A stretch of 64,000 bases of DNA from SVEL01 sp045126215 (lineage in GTDB: Bacteria; Bacillota; Clostridia; Lachnospirales; Lachnospiraceae). The position numbers and the translations under genes were made by a program. Position 1 is the stretch's first letter. Each line of letters starts with the position of its first letter. The stretch lies in NCBI GenBank assembly GCA_045126215.1, contig JBGVOD010000023.1, forward strand, positions 1 through 64,000, read 5' to 3'. Below, one piece after another: positions 9,352 to 18,259 of the stretch. The notes under the pieces are model-generated. The model saw only the letters and a list, made by a program, of their open reading frames with translations, was not told the DNA's origin and did not search any database.

Positions 9352-9386
9352 AAAAAGTCAGAAAGACTTTTTATCTTTCTGACTCC
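9352..9386 (-). terminator. terminator of the IMP-synthesis operon
   Basis: AGTCAGAAAG and CTTTCTGACT form a ten-base perfect stem, followed on the minus strand by seven T residues. It lies just after the AICAR formyltransferase stop codon. Confidence 0.9.
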
Positions 9387-9398
9387 TTCAAAAACAAA

Positions 9399-10577
9399 TT
9401 AATGATGGAACAATCTGATTCCTGTAAATGCCATTGCCATTCCATATTTGTTTGCACATTCAATAACAAGATCATCTCTTACTGAACCGCCTGGCTGTGC
9501 AATATATTTAACACCGCTCTTCTTTGCTCTTTCAATATTATCTGCAAATGGGAAGAATGCATCTGAACCACATGTTACATCTTTCATCTGATCAAGCCAT
9601 GCTCTCTTTTCTTCTCTTGTAAACACTGGTGGCTTAACCTTGAAAATCTTTTCCCATTCACCATCAGCTAAAACATCCATATATTCATCGCCAATATAAA
9701 CATCAATAGCATTATCTCTATTGGCTCTGCCAAGAGTATCAACAAACTGAAGATTTAATACCTGTGGTGCCTGACGTAAGAACCAGTTATCAGCCTTCTG
9801 TCCTGCAAGTCTTGTACAATGTACTCTTGACTGCTGACCTGCACCGATTCCGATTGCCTGACCATCCTTAACATAACATACTGAATTTGACTGTGTATAT
9901 TTAAGAGTAATAAGCGCAATCTTCATATCGATAAGTGTATTTTCAGGAATTTCTTTGTTTTCTGTTACAATATTTGACAACAAATCTGAATTTATATCTA
10001 ATTCATTTCTACCCTGTTCAAATGTAATTCCATAAACCTGTTTTCTTTCGATAGGATTTGGAGTATATGAAGGATCAATTTCGATAATATTGTAATTACC
10101 ATTCTTCTTCTGCATAAGTAATGCCATAGCTTCTTCAGTGTATCCTGGAGCAATAACACCATCTGACACTTCTCTCTTGATAAGTTTGGCTGTATCAGCA
10201 TCACAAACATCTGATAATGCAATAAAATCACCAAATGAAGACATTCTGTCAGCACCTCTTGCTCTTGCATATGCTGATGCAAGTGGAGATAATTCTCCTA
10301 AATCATCTACCCAGTATATCTTAGCTAATGTATCACTAAGAGGAAGGCCTACTGCTGCCCCTGCTGGTGATACATGTTTGAATGATGTTGCTGCTGGAAG
10401 TCCTGTTGCTTCCTTCAACTCTTTTACAAGCTGCCAACCATTAAATGCATCAAGGAAATTGATATATCCCGGTTTGCCATTTAATACCTTAACAGGTAAT
10501 TCGCTACCATCTTCCATATAAATTCTTGATGGTTTCTGATTTGGGTTACAACCATATTTTAACTGAATTTCGTTCAT
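9399..10577 (-). CDS. AICAR formyltransferase (stand-alone, PurH C-terminal type)
   Basis: Catalyses formyl transfer from 10-formyl-tetrahydrofolate to AICAR, the ninth step of purine synthesis. At 392 residues it covers only the transformylase part of a bifunctional PurH; the MGS-like cyclohydrolase domain is absent. Recognisable pieces are TSFKHVSPAGAAVG (KH catalytic pair), YARARGADRMSSFGD, KYTQSNSVCYVKDGQ, GIGAGQQSRVHCTRLAG and CGSDAFFPFADN near the end. The ORF can be read 16 codons longer; the ATG at 10577 is preferred because AAGGAG precedes it. It lies 16 bases after the IMP cyclohydrolase gene, which supplies the missing activity. The pair is controlled by the ZTP riboswitch upstream, which fits: ZMP is the substrate of this enzyme. 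Confidence 0.93.
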   Translation of the reverse strand: MNEIQLKYGCNPNQKPSRIYMEDGSELPVKVLNGKPGYINFLDAFNGWQLVKELKEATGLPAATSFKHVSPAGAAVGLPLSDTLAKIYWVDDLGELSPLASAYARARGADRMSSFGDFIALSDVCDADTAKLIKREVSDGVIAPGYTEEAMALLMQKKNGNYNIIEIDPSYTPNPIERKQVYGITFEQGRNELDINSDLLSNIVTENKEIPENTLIDMKIALITLKYTQSNSVCYVKDGQAIGIGAGQQSRVHCTRLAGQKADNWFLRQAPQVLNLQFVDTLGRANRDNAIDVYIGDEYMDVLADGEWEKIFKVKPPVFTREEKRAWLDQMKDVTCGSDAFFPFADNIERAKKSGVKYIAQPGGSVRDDLVIECANKYGMAMAFTGIRLFHH

Positions 10578-10593
10578 TTTCTTCTCCTTTGTC

Positions 10594-11307
10594 TTACTGG
10601 TTTTTATTGATAATCTTTGTTTCATACTTGCCTGTTGCTATATCAATATATCTTACAAACAATGAAACTTTATTGTCTTCATTTAAACTTGTCCACAACA
10701 TGTTAGCAAATGCTTCCATATCATCTGGAATTTCAATAAGTTTTGGCTCACCTTCAAAACTTGGAAGAGGATTTCCATCATGCATATATGTGTGAATGAA
10801 ATGACCTTCACCTGCAACTGGATTCTCATATGAATATGTGTATCTGTTACATGCATCAGGATTACCATTGTTACTCTTTAAAATACTCATTGAGTAATCA
10901 TATTTTCCATTTTCAACGTTCATAACACCAGAAATACGTGGTGTATAATTTGGTCCATCTGGTTCAAACTCTCTAATTCTTAATGACTGTTCAAATGTTT
11001 CACCATTTTTCATGCCATCATATATAGTATCTGTCTGATCACCATTTGTAACAATCGTAAGGTTATTTAATACTCTTACAGGTGCATAAATAATAAGGCT
11101 TGGGTCTTCAAGCTTTGATGGATCAAATGCTTCTGTTCTGATACCTTCACCTTCTACACTGAAGATACGATTACGGCTGTTTACACTTCTACCCATAATA
11201 AAATAAGCTGTTACTGCTTTTGTACCATCTTTTGACTTTCCAATGATGATACCTCTTCCTGGGTATGCATTGTTCTTAAGTTCATTTTCAATTGATAACA
11301 TGTTCAT
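10594..11307 (-). CDS. purO: IMP cyclohydrolase, PurO-like
   Basis: 237 residues, cytoplasmic; closes the ring of FAICAR to give IMP. It belongs to the family first known from archaeal PurO rather than to the PurH N-terminal domain. Evidence is the opening NAYPGRGIIIGKSKDGTKAV, the YFIMGRSVNSRNRIF block, the LIIYAPVRVLNN and VTNGDQTDTIYDG stretches, and TPRISGVM. The start at 11307 has GGAGG nine bases before it; the ORF itself extends 13 codons further. It is the first gene after the riboswitch and, with the downstream formyltransferase, replaces a fused PurH. Confidence 0.9.
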   Translation of the reverse strand: MNMLSIENELKNNAYPGRGIIIGKSKDGTKAVTAYFIMGRSVNSRNRIFSVEGEGIRTEAFDPSKLEDPSLIIYAPVRVLNNLTIVTNGDQTDTIYDGMKNGETFEQSLRIREFEPDGPNYTPRISGVMNVENGKYDYSMSILKSNNGNPDACNRYTYSYENPVAGEGHFIHTYMHDGNPLPSFEGEPKLIEIPDDMEAFANMLWTSLNEDNKVSLFVRYIDIATGKYETKIINKNQ

Positions 11308-11357
11308 AAAGAGACCTCCATAAAAAGTATTTTGTGAGAAGTGCATCCTGCGGAGTA

Positions 11358-11400
11358 TTTTACTTTATCTTTATGAAAGAACTTTCATATAAAGTAAAAA
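11358..11400 (-). promoter_or_regulatory. AT-rich hairpin between riboswitch and purO start
   Basis: TTTTACTTTA...ATGAAAG pairs with CTTTCAT...TAAAGTAAAA, a long AT stem that shares the T tract of the riboswitch terminator. Formation would follow readthrough. It may stabilise the 5' end of the purO mRNA; a regulatory role is a guess. Confidence 0.4.
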
Positions 11401-11535
11401 ACCACCTGGACATAGCACTTATGCCCAGGCGGTCGGCTTTCAATCATCATGCACTCCCTGTAGTTCCCTACCACAGTCCTATATCTCTATTTCAGATATA
11501 TCACTGCTTCCGCCAGTCGTGCAATCTATTAATAG
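11396..11535 (-). promoter_or_regulatory. ZTP (pfl) riboswitch with terminator
   Basis: On the minus strand the conserved GCACGACTGGCG and CAGGGAGTGC form the paired first domain, and the second domain ends in the hallmark CCGCCTGGGCA. These are the diagnostic elements of the pfl motif that senses ZTP/ZMP, the alarm for 10-formyl-folate shortage. The ligand-binding strand CCGCCTGGGCATA can instead pair with TATGTCCAGGTGG and run into six T residues (terminator 11396-11432). Ligand binding should therefore block termination and turn on the two IMP-synthesis genes. Confidence 0.92.
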
Positions 11536-11591
11536 CTTACACGAATATGAATTTTTTTGCAAGAATAATTTTATGATACTATTTTATCATT

Positions 11592-13457
11592 TTATTCATC
11601 TAGCGCATCATACAAGTCACTCTTTGCACTGTATCTTGAAACATTCCATCTGTACCATGCAAAATCAGATTTTGAATAATCATATATTATGTTTGAAAAA
11701 TACCTCATGGCAATATACTCTTTCTTTTCGCTATCAGAAATCGTTTTATCTTCACGATCATTGTATTTTGTGTTTTTATTTAAATTATCTTCTATTTCAT
11801 CAACATCAAGATCTTTTGTAAGAACTGGATATGCATCAAGTCCCAGTGTAGATAAATACCAATAGTCATCATATAACTCTGTTTCTTTAAAGAAATCATA
11901 CTGTGTTTCTTCAAAGGCATTGTCATAATTTACTTTTGCAATAATACGCTCCGGTCTTATATACGCAAACACTATCCAGCATATAGTTGTAACAATGACA
12001 CAATATTTAAACAATGGGAACTTCCTATTAAACATTCTGCAAATAACACCAATAAATGTAAGTGCTAATATTGTTAGTGCGAGAAATACAATTACTCTTG
12101 TATATGTAAGATATTTATATTTGATATAAAGTAATGTTCTCATTGCGCTTGATGCAATCATAATATATGTATTTAATGTTATTAATAGTAATGTTATCTT
12201 CAAAGCTATGCTATCTTCAAATATAAACAGCATTATCAATACATACAGAAGATTTAAAATAGCAAATACAAGCAATGTAGCAAAACCAGATCTTGCATAT
12301 GATGCATATGTAGTATCAATTGGCAACTTATCTCCTTCACTTCCAAGGAACAAATATCTTATCTGAATAATTGAAAATGTAAAGTATATTACATTAAGAA
12401 CAATTGATATTACAGTACCAATAGTTGAGTTATTCTTCTTACTCTCATATTGTTTGTTGATAATTCTGTTTTTATACAAATAGCTTCTATTTGCAAGTGT
12501 GAAAATATAGATAATTAATGCAAAAAAGCATATTCCTATAATATTTTCAAAAACAAATTCTATAAAATCAAATATAACCTCAATATTTATGACTTTGCTT
12601 ACAAAATCACTGAATACCTTATCTGATGCAGCCAAAAAACCTAGCGCAACAAATGCAATCGGCAAAGAAATTACAAGTCCGATGACAATATTTTTTGTTT
12701 TTGAACTCATTTTATGTTTTTCTTTACGGACATTAAATTCATTTTTTGCTATTCTTTCCGCTTTTTTATTAGAAAATACATCATCTATACAAGAGAGCCA
12801 ACAGAAAAACTGTTCCACAAACCTTCCTAAATAGAAACCAAAGTCCCAATCTTTGTCATCAAATTTGGAAACAAGGTAAAAACATACCATTAAACATATG
12901 ATTGCTGCAAAGTTAAAGAAATGGATAAATCTATCATCTGTAAACATAGTTGAGAATGATATTATTATCATTGATACAATGTAAATGTAATGTAAAACCT
13001 TATTTTTTACATTTAAAATATGGTTTTCAAAAAGCAAATATCCGCAAATAACTGCAACACTTATCGGAAATGTAAAACTCCCTGTATTCTTGTATAACAA
13101 TACTGATACGATAACTGCAATAATCTTTGCAACCGTGCTAATTTTACTATAATTCATAATAACAGGATTTTTTCTGTCTTTCTCTATTTTCTGCTTATTC
13201 ATCTGTTCTATATTATAGTTAAACTGCTGATACATATTTGTTCCCATATACATATTCGGCTGGTTATTCATGCCCATATTCATATTTGGCTGATTATTCA
13301 TTCCTACATTCATATTCGGTTGGTTGTTCATCCCCATATTCATATTCGGTTGATTATTAATCCCCATATTCATATTCGATTGATTATTCATTACCATATT
13401 CATATTTGGCTGGTTGTTCATTTCCATATTCATATTTGGCTGATTGTTCATTCCCAT
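11592..13457 (-). CDS. DUF4173 polytopic membrane protein with repetitive N-terminus
   Basis: 621 residues. Residues 1-75 are about seven copies of a ten-residue unit of the form MGMNNQPNMN, followed by YQQFNYN. From about residue 100 on there are roughly a dozen hydrophobic segments. The block YASYARSGFATLLVFAILN and the segment MIASSAMRTLLYIKYKYLT are typical of DUF4173. A soluble tail of about 100 residues follows, with several Tyr/Asp motifs. The function of the family is unknown. The gene overlaps the HD-hydrolase gene before it by ten bases and has a GAAAGGAAG ribosome-binding site inside that gene, so the two are translationally coupled. Confidence 0.75.
   Translation of the reverse strand: MGMNNQPNMNMEMNNQPNMNMVMNNQSNMNMGINNQPNMNMGMNNQPNMNVGMNNQPNMNMGMNNQPNMYMGTNMYQQFNYNIEQMNKQKIEKDRKNPVIMNYSKISTVAKIIAVIVSVLLYKNTGSFTFPISVAVICGYLLFENHILNVKNKVLHYIYIVSMIIISFSTMFTDDRFIHFFNFAAIICLMVCFYLVSKFDDKDWDFGFYLGRFVEQFFCWLSCIDDVFSNKKAERIAKNEFNVRKEKHKMSSKTKNIVIGLVISLPIAFVALGFLAASDKVFSDFVSKVINIEVIFDFIEFVFENIIGICFFALIIYIFTLANRSYLYKNRIINKQYESKKNNSTIGTVISIVLNVIYFTFSIIQIRYLFLGSEGDKLPIDTTYASYARSGFATLLVFAILNLLYVLIMLFIFEDSIALKITLLLITLNTYIMIASSAMRTLLYIKYKYLTYTRVIVFLALTILALTFIGVICRMFNRKFPLFKYCVIVTTICWIVFAYIRPERIIAKVNYDNAFEETQYDFFKETELYDDYWYLSTLGLDAYPVLTKDLDVDEIEDNLNKNTKYNDREDKTISDSEKKEYIAMRYFSNIIYDYSKSDFAWYRWNVSRYSAKSDLYDALDE
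13244..13457 (-). repeat. 30-bp in-frame tandem repeats, about seven copies
   Basis: Each unit encodes a Met/Asn/Gln/Pro decapeptide; copies differ at one or two positions (MGM, MEM, MVM, MGI, VGM). They form the whole N-terminal extension of the DUF4173 protein. Being protein-coding with no spacers, they are not CRISPR. Confidence 0.9.
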
Positions 13458-14038
13458 AATCTTCCTTTCTCTATATTTTCATTGACAACTCTCATCGTCA
13501 TTTCTGCCAGTATTTCAGAACCCGGTCTTATCTTCTTATTTATTCTGTCAATAACTTTTTCTGCCGAAACATTATGCTCAACCCATGCTTTACCATCAGA
13601 TGCATCATTTAGCATAAGTGGCTGGACAGAGTCCATTGTAACAGCAAATTTTGCTTCTGGTGTTTCTGCCTCTTCGAACTCATCCCATAAATTTCTAAGG
13701 TGTTTTGCCTGATCCTCTGGTAAAATATTGAATATTCTCTCTGCAGCCTTTAACTCTCTTTCTCTCTTTGATGCATTTCCCACATCATCATATGCATATG
13801 TATCACCGGCATCTATTTCAATCAGATCATGAATCAGTACCATAGCCATAGTCTTTGCCACATCTATCTTTTCATTTGCATATTCACTAAGCAACATTGT
13901 CATAAGAGCTAAATGCCATGAGTGTTCTGCATCATTTTCTTTTCTCTCTCCCTTTAATATATATGTCTGACGACCTATTCCTTTTTCTTTATCCATTTCA
14001 AGGATAAAGTCCATTTGCTTTTTTAATCTTTCTTCCAT
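13448..14038 (-). CDS. HD-domain hydrolase (YfbR/HDDC2-like)
   Basis: 196 residues, cytoplasmic. The metal-binding HD pattern is visible: ENDAEHSWHLALM supplies the first histidines, MVLIHDLIEIDAGD the HD pair, and a later Asp lies in the MDSVQPLMLND region. The arrangement is that of the HD_3 family, whose YfbR member is a 5'-deoxynucleotidase; that activity is probable here but unproven. The ribosome-binding site is AAAAGGGAAG. Its last ten bases overlap the start of the DUF4173 gene. Confidence 0.85.
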   Translation of the reverse strand: MEERLKKQMDFILEMDKEKGIGRQTYILKGERKENDAEHSWHLALMTMLLSEYANEKIDVAKTMAMVLIHDLIEIDAGDTYAYDDVGNASKRERELKAAERIFNILPEDQAKHLRNLWDEFEEAETPEAKFAVTMDSVQPLMLNDASDGKAWVEHNVSAEKVIDRINKKIRPGSEILAEMTMRVVNENIEKGRLWE

Positions 14039-14109
14039 CTTTCTTCCCTTTTCCTTTTAACCCAAAGCACCATTATTATATTATACTACATATACTATTA
14101 TGTACAACA

Positions 14110-14158
14110 AGAGACTGTCAAACTGATAATTAAAAATCATCAGTTTAATACAGCCTCT
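14110..14158 (-). terminator. hairpin after ddh
   Basis: AGAG..CTGT..AAACTGAT pairs with ATCAGTTT..ACAG..CTCT around an AT loop. The minus-strand tail TGTTGT is a poor T tract, so termination may be inefficient. It lies 40 bases after the ddh stop. Confidence 0.55.
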
Positions 14159-14198
14159 CTCTACTTTTATCTAACCCTGTTATACGGCTTATATTCGC

Positions 14199-15185
14199 CT
14201 ATAACATTGATGCTCTTAATTCTTCTCCTGATTTTGAACTTAAATATGCAGGTGCAATATCAAATACAGTCTTGCAACCTTTCTGTCCTTCATTTGAAAG
14301 TCTATGAGCAGCTCTAGCATATGCAATTAAAACGCTTGATGTAAATTCCGGATTTGAATCAAGTGTCAGCTTATACTCAATAATGTGCTTATTTTCGTTT
14401 TCCCATCCTGTTACACCACTTCTGATAACCATACCACCATGAGGTATACCACTATGGTTTGCTAACAATTCTTCTTCGCTTATAAAATGAACTGTTGTGT
14501 CATAATCTGCAAAATAATTTGGCATATTCTTAATCTCAGCTTCAACTTTTGCAGCATCTGCACCTTCTTCAAGCACAACAAAACATTCTCTTGTATGTTT
14601 CTGTCTTGTTGTAAGTTCCGGATTGCTTCCTGATCTAACTGCCTCAAGAGCACTCTCTACTGGAATTGTATACTGTTTTGCATTCTTAACACCTTCAATA
14701 CGACGAATAGCATCAGAATGTCCCTGACTAACACCTTTTCCCCAGAATGTATAATCTTTTCCATCTGGTAAAATAGCATTGGCATAAAGACGATTAAGTG
14801 AGAACATACCTGGATCCCAGCCTACAGAAATAACTGCTACATGATTGTTATCCTTAGCAACTTTATCAACATTTGCAAAATGTTCAGGAATACGTGCATG
14901 TGTATCAAAACTGTCTATTACATTGAAATACTTTACATATTCCGGTGTCTGCTTTGGTAAATCTGTAGCACTACCACCACAAATAATTAAAACATCTATC
15001 TTATCTTTGTAATCTTCAATATCAGCTACATTACATACTGTTGCTGTCTTTGTAAGAATAGTAACTGTAGAAGGATCTCTACGAGTAAATACAGCAACTA
15101 ACTCCATATCATCATTCTGCTTAATGGCACATTCAACACCACGTCCAAGATTTCCGTAACCTAAAATACCAATTCTTGTACTCAT
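14199..15185 (-). CDS. ddh: meso-diaminopimelate D-dehydrogenase
   Basis: 328 residues. NADPH-dependent reductive amination of tetrahydrodipicolinate to meso-diaminopimelate in one step, which feeds peptidoglycan and lysine. Evidence: N-terminal Rossmann motif IGILGYGNLGRGVE, CGGSATDLPKQ, SFDTHARIPEH, the SVGWDPGMFS active-site block and WGKGVSQGHSDAIRRI with substrate-binding residues. Length equals the family norm (about 326). This enzyme bypasses the acylated DAP branches. The asd gene for the shared upstream step is at 58.7 kb, not adjacent. GAGG lies 11 bases before the start. Confidence 0.96.
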   Translation of the reverse strand: MSTRIGILGYGNLGRGVECAIKQNDDMELVAVFTRRDPSTVTILTKTATVCNVADIEDYKDKIDVLIICGGSATDLPKQTPEYVKYFNVIDSFDTHARIPEHFANVDKVAKDNNHVAVISVGWDPGMFSLNRLYANAILPDGKDYTFWGKGVSQGHSDAIRRIEGVKNAKQYTIPVESALEAVRSGSNPELTTRQKHTRECFVVLEEGADAAKVEAEIKNMPNYFADYDTTVHFISEEELLANHSGIPHGGMVIRSGVTGWENENKHIIEYKLTLDSNPEFTSSVLIAYARAAHRLSNEGQKGCKTVFDIAPAYLSSKSGEELRASML

Positions 15186-15378
15186 TTGTTTTACAACCTC
15201 ACTTTTAAATAATAAAATTTGCTGTGAACTTCTCTATTTATATTTGCTTATTATGCATCTGTATAATGTATTAACTACATAATCAGTTTACACATCTTAT
15301 AAGATATGTTCAAACGGCACAATATATATTATCATATATTAAAAATGTTGTAAATAAAACAATGAAGTGTTCTAGCAT

Positions 15379-15837
15379 CTACGCCATGCCATTTACAGTT
15401 TTATATTTCCACATCATTTCAGCATGATTTTGTTCTTCTATCTGAATATCTGCAAGTATTTTTCTGATATTTGAATTACCAAAAATAAATACATTGGAAT
15501 TGTATTCACCTGATACGAGCTTTTCTGTTCCGATACAGTCTGTAACTAAAAAACAATCTTTCTTCTTTTCTTCTGAATCCTCACCACTCTTATAAGTAGC
15601 TGTTGGATTGTATTGTTTACCATCATTATCGTTACAGTTACATTGTGGCACATTTCCTTCTGCCACATGGCATAATGTATCATAATGTTTCTGTTCAGAT
15701 TCTGCCAGCTGTTTAAAGAGATCTTTTAAAACCTGATCACTTGCTTCTTTCTCATAAAAAGAATACTTTTTAATACAAGACTGTTCCTGTGTCTTTAAAT
15801 CTTCAATAGTTGCCATTTCTTTCTGTGATAAAACCAT
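15379..15837 (-). CDS. Coat-F-like, ferritin-fold spore-coat-type protein
   Basis: 152 residues, two helical hairpins of the kind seen in Coat_F/ferritin-like proteins. Residues 8-60 hold KTQEQSCIKKYSFYEKEASD and QLAESEQKHYDTL; the C-terminus has a second helix pair with IQIEEQNHAEMMWKYK. A Cys/Asn linker (QCNCNDNDG) lies between. Relatives in Clostridia are annotated as spore coat proteins, but not all are proven coat components. The start has GGAGG. It stands alone between nadC and ddh, with no evident sporulation promoter that I can assign. Confidence 0.65.
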   Translation of the reverse strand: MVLSQKEMATIEDLKTQEQSCIKKYSFYEKEASDQVLKDLFKQLAESEQKHYDTLCHVAEGNVPQCNCNDNDGKQYNPTATYKSGEDSEEKKKDCFLVTDCIGTEKLVSGEYNSNVFIFGNSNIRKILADIQIEEQNHAEMMWKYKTVNGMA

Positions 15838-15970
15838 TTGTTATCCTCCATATTCAAGACTTATTGATAATTAACAGTTTTATTATGTGTATTCTTTTTT
15901 TCTTTATTCATATTTATATTATTCTTTTATTAATGGCAAAATACTTTCAGTAATGCCTCTTTGTTTATGT

Positions 15971-16828
15971 TTATTCAATTGGAACAAGATTCTTTAATGA
16001 AACATCCATAATAGGAGCTGAATGAGTCAACGCACCGCAAGATACATAATCAACACCTATTTCTGCAATTTCTCTAAGTCTCTCCTTTGTAACATTTCCT
16101 GAGCATTCTGTTTCTGCCTTACCAGCGACCATTTCTACAGCTTTTCTCATTGTTTCATTATCCATATTATCAAGCATAATAATGTCAGCCTTTGCATCAA
16201 TGGCTTCTTTTAGCATTTCAAGATTCTCTACTTCTACTTCAACCTTTCTAACAAAAGGAGCGTATTCTTTACACATTTCAATGGCTTTCTTCACACTTCC
16301 AGCTGCACCAATATGATTGTCTTTAATCAATATACCGTCTGAAAGGTTGTATCTATGATTTGTACCACCACCCACTTTAACAGCATATTTCTCGAATGGT
16401 CTCATATTTGGTGTAGTTTTTCTTGTATCCAGAAGCTTTGTCTTATATCCTTCAAGCTCTTTTACCATATCATTTGTAATAGTTGCAATTCCACTCATTC
16501 TCTGAAGATAATTAAGACCTGTTCTTTCTCCAGAAAGGAGAGCTCTAATATCTCCATAGATAACACCTAATAAATCACCTTTTTTTACAGCATCACCATC
16601 TTTGAATTTACAATCAAATTCTGCTGTATCATCAAGAAGTTCAAATGTTCTCTTGAACACTTCAAGACCACATATAATACCATCCTGTTTACAAATAAGG
16701 TCAGCCTTTCCTCTTCTTGGTTCTCTCATTACAGCATTAGTTGTTACATCCTCGCTTGTAATATCTTCTCTTAAAGCATTTAAGATGTATTCATCAATAT
16801 TAATTTTCATTGTTACACCATTTATCAT
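15971..16828 (-). CDS. nadC: nicotinate-nucleotide diphosphorylase (carboxylating)
   Basis: 285 residues. Converts quinolinate and PRPP to nicotinate mononucleotide in de novo NAD synthesis. Motifs: NALREDITSEDVTTNAV at the start, GERTGLNYLQRMSGIAT (PRPP site), LLDTRKTTPNMRPFEKYAV, GGGTNHRYNLSDGILIKDNH, EVEVENLEML, and VDYVSCGALTHSAP at the end. The longer start at 16828 has GAAAGGATAG before it and overlaps nadB by 29 bases; an ATG at 16810 is the alternative and matches the usual N-terminus better. Translationally coupled to nadB. Confidence 0.96.
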   Translation of the reverse strand: MINGVTMKINIDEYILNALREDITSEDVTTNAVMREPRRGKADLICKQDGIICGLEVFKRTFELLDDTAEFDCKFKDGDAVKKGDLLGVIYGDIRALLSGERTGLNYLQRMSGIATITNDMVKELEGYKTKLLDTRKTTPNMRPFEKYAVKVGGGTNHRYNLSDGILIKDNHIGAAGSVKKAIEMCKEYAPFVRKVEVEVENLEMLKEAIDAKADIIMLDNMDNETMRKAVEMVAGKAETECSGNVTKERLREIAEIGVDYVSCGALTHSAPIMDVSLKNLVPIE

Positions 16829-18131
16829 AAAAGTCCCTATCCTTTCTCTTTATCTCATCCATAACTGTCTTCTTATTATTTTCAAACCAGTCTGAAAGTT
16901 TAAAATCAACAAACTTACCTGCATATTTATTTACATCAACATCTTTATTTGAATCAATATCTTCTTTGAGCTCATCACAAATTACTAACGTTGCTCTCTT
17001 TGCATATACAAGACTTTCTAACAGCGAATTACTTGCAAGTCTGTTTGCACCATGTACACCATTGCACGCTGTTTCACCTACTGCAAATAAGTTCTTCTTT
17101 GATGTTCTTCCAAATGTATCTGTCTTAACCCCTCCCATCAAATAGTGCTGAGCAGGTGTAACAGGAATATAATCTGTTGCCAAATCATATCCTTCTGTGA
17201 GACAGTGTTCATATATATTTGGGAATCTGTATATTATCTCTTCTCTTGGCATATGAGTAAGTGAAAGATATACATATTGTTTGTTATCTTCTTCCATTTG
17301 TTTCTTAATTGCTGCAGTTACAACATCTCTTGGCTGAAGTTCGTCTGTAAATCTCTCCTCTTTTGCATTAAGCAATATTGCGCCCTCTCCTCTGACAGAT
17401 TCTGATATTAAGAATCTTCTGCCAGGTTTATTTGAGAATAATGTAGTAGGATGAATCTGGATATAATTAATATTTTCCATCTCAATTCCATGTCGTAAGG
17501 CAATTGCAAAACTATCTCCTGTTATATGCCTGAAATTTGTAGAATGCTCGAAAAGGCCTCCTATTCCGCCAGTTGCCAGAATAACCTTGTCTGCCTTTAT
17601 ACACTTTACAATTCCATTTATACTTACAACAATGCCCTTTACAGCATTATCTTCTTCCATAAGATCAATCATTGTAGTATATTCAGAAATAGTAATGTTA
17701 TTTCTCTTCTTCACATTTGCAAGAAGTTTAGAAGTAATTTCCTTTCCTGTTACATCTTTGTGATGAAGAATTCTAAATGCAGAATGTGCACCTTCTCTTG
17801 TAAATGAAAATTCACCATTTTCATTTTTATCAAAGTCTACACCATATTTTACCAAGTCTTTAATGATTTCCCGTGAAGACCTAATCATCACAGAAACAGA
17901 CTCTTTATTATTCTCATATCTTCCTGCACGCATTGTATCTTCAAAATAACTATCATAATCATCGTCATTAAGAAGCATACATATTCCACCTTGAGCAAGA
18001 TATGAATCGCTATTCTCTAATAAATCTTTTGTAATCATAAGTACTCTATATTTTGATTCAATATTTAATGCTGCAAATGCACCTGCTGCTCCTGTACCTA
18101 CAATCACTACATCATATTTTTCGTCAATCAT
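16800..18131 (-). CDS. nadB: L-aspartate oxidase
   Basis: 443 residues. FAD enzyme that oxidises aspartate to iminoaspartate; in anaerobes fumarate is the likely acceptor. Features: VVIVGTGAAGAFAAL dinucleotide fold, LAQGGI, the FTREGAHSAFRILHHKD and THMPRE segments, HPTTL, ESVRGEGAILLN, the QHYLMGGVKTD histidine motif and ETACNGVHGANRLASNSLLE near the end. The C-terminal helical domain is much shorter than in the 540-residue enterobacterial enzyme, as is common in Clostridia. nadC follows, but quinolinate synthase (nadA), usually the third member, is not next to it. Confidence 0.95.
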   Translation of the reverse strand: MIDEKYDVVIVGTGAAGAFAALNIESKYRVLMITKDLLENSDSYLAQGGICMLLNDDDYDSYFEDTMRAGRYENNKESVSVMIRSSREIIKDLVKYGVDFDKNENGEFSFTREGAHSAFRILHHKDVTGKEITSKLLANVKKRNNITISEYTTMIDLMEEDNAVKGIVVSINGIVKCIKADKVILATGGIGGLFEHSTNFRHITGDSFAIALRHGIEMENINYIQIHPTTLFSNKPGRRFLISESVRGEGAILLNAKEERFTDELQPRDVVTAAIKKQMEEDNKQYVYLSLTHMPREEIIYRFPNIYEHCLTEGYDLATDYIPVTPAQHYLMGGVKTDTFGRTSKKNLFAVGETACNGVHGANRLASNSLLESLVYAKRATLVICDELKEDIDSNKDVDVNKYAGKFVDFKLSDWFENNKKTVMDEIKRKDRDFYDKWCNNEN

Positions 18132-18187
18132 TTTCTTCGCCTTTCATGGCTCTTTCTCAAATTAGTTTATTTTTGCATTCATCTCAT

Positions 18188-18207
18188 AACTAAAGCTATG
18201 AGTATTC
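18188..18207. promoter_or_regulatory. 20-bp palindrome in the nadB leader
   Basis: CTCATAGCTTTAGTTATGAG, an eight-base stem with one G-T pair and a four-base loop, about 60 bases before nadB. It could be an operator or an RNA hairpin. It does not match the NiaR box I know. Confidence 0.35.
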
Positions 18208-18259
18208 TGCGTCAAATCATAAGTAAATAATATGCCATATCAAATAGATTGTCAATAAT

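Noticed and set aside
10138..10521. Plus-strand ORF of 127 codons
   Set aside because: It lies wholly within the AICAR formyltransferase gene, has no ribosome-binding site and resembles nothing.
13244..13457. Regular 30-bp repeats as a CRISPR array
   Set aside because: There are no unique spacers, the units are in frame and encode a decapeptide, and there are no cas genes.
18188..18207. Palindrome before nadB as a NiaR operator
   Set aside because: It does not contain the expected NiaR half-sites; kept only as an unassigned palindrome.
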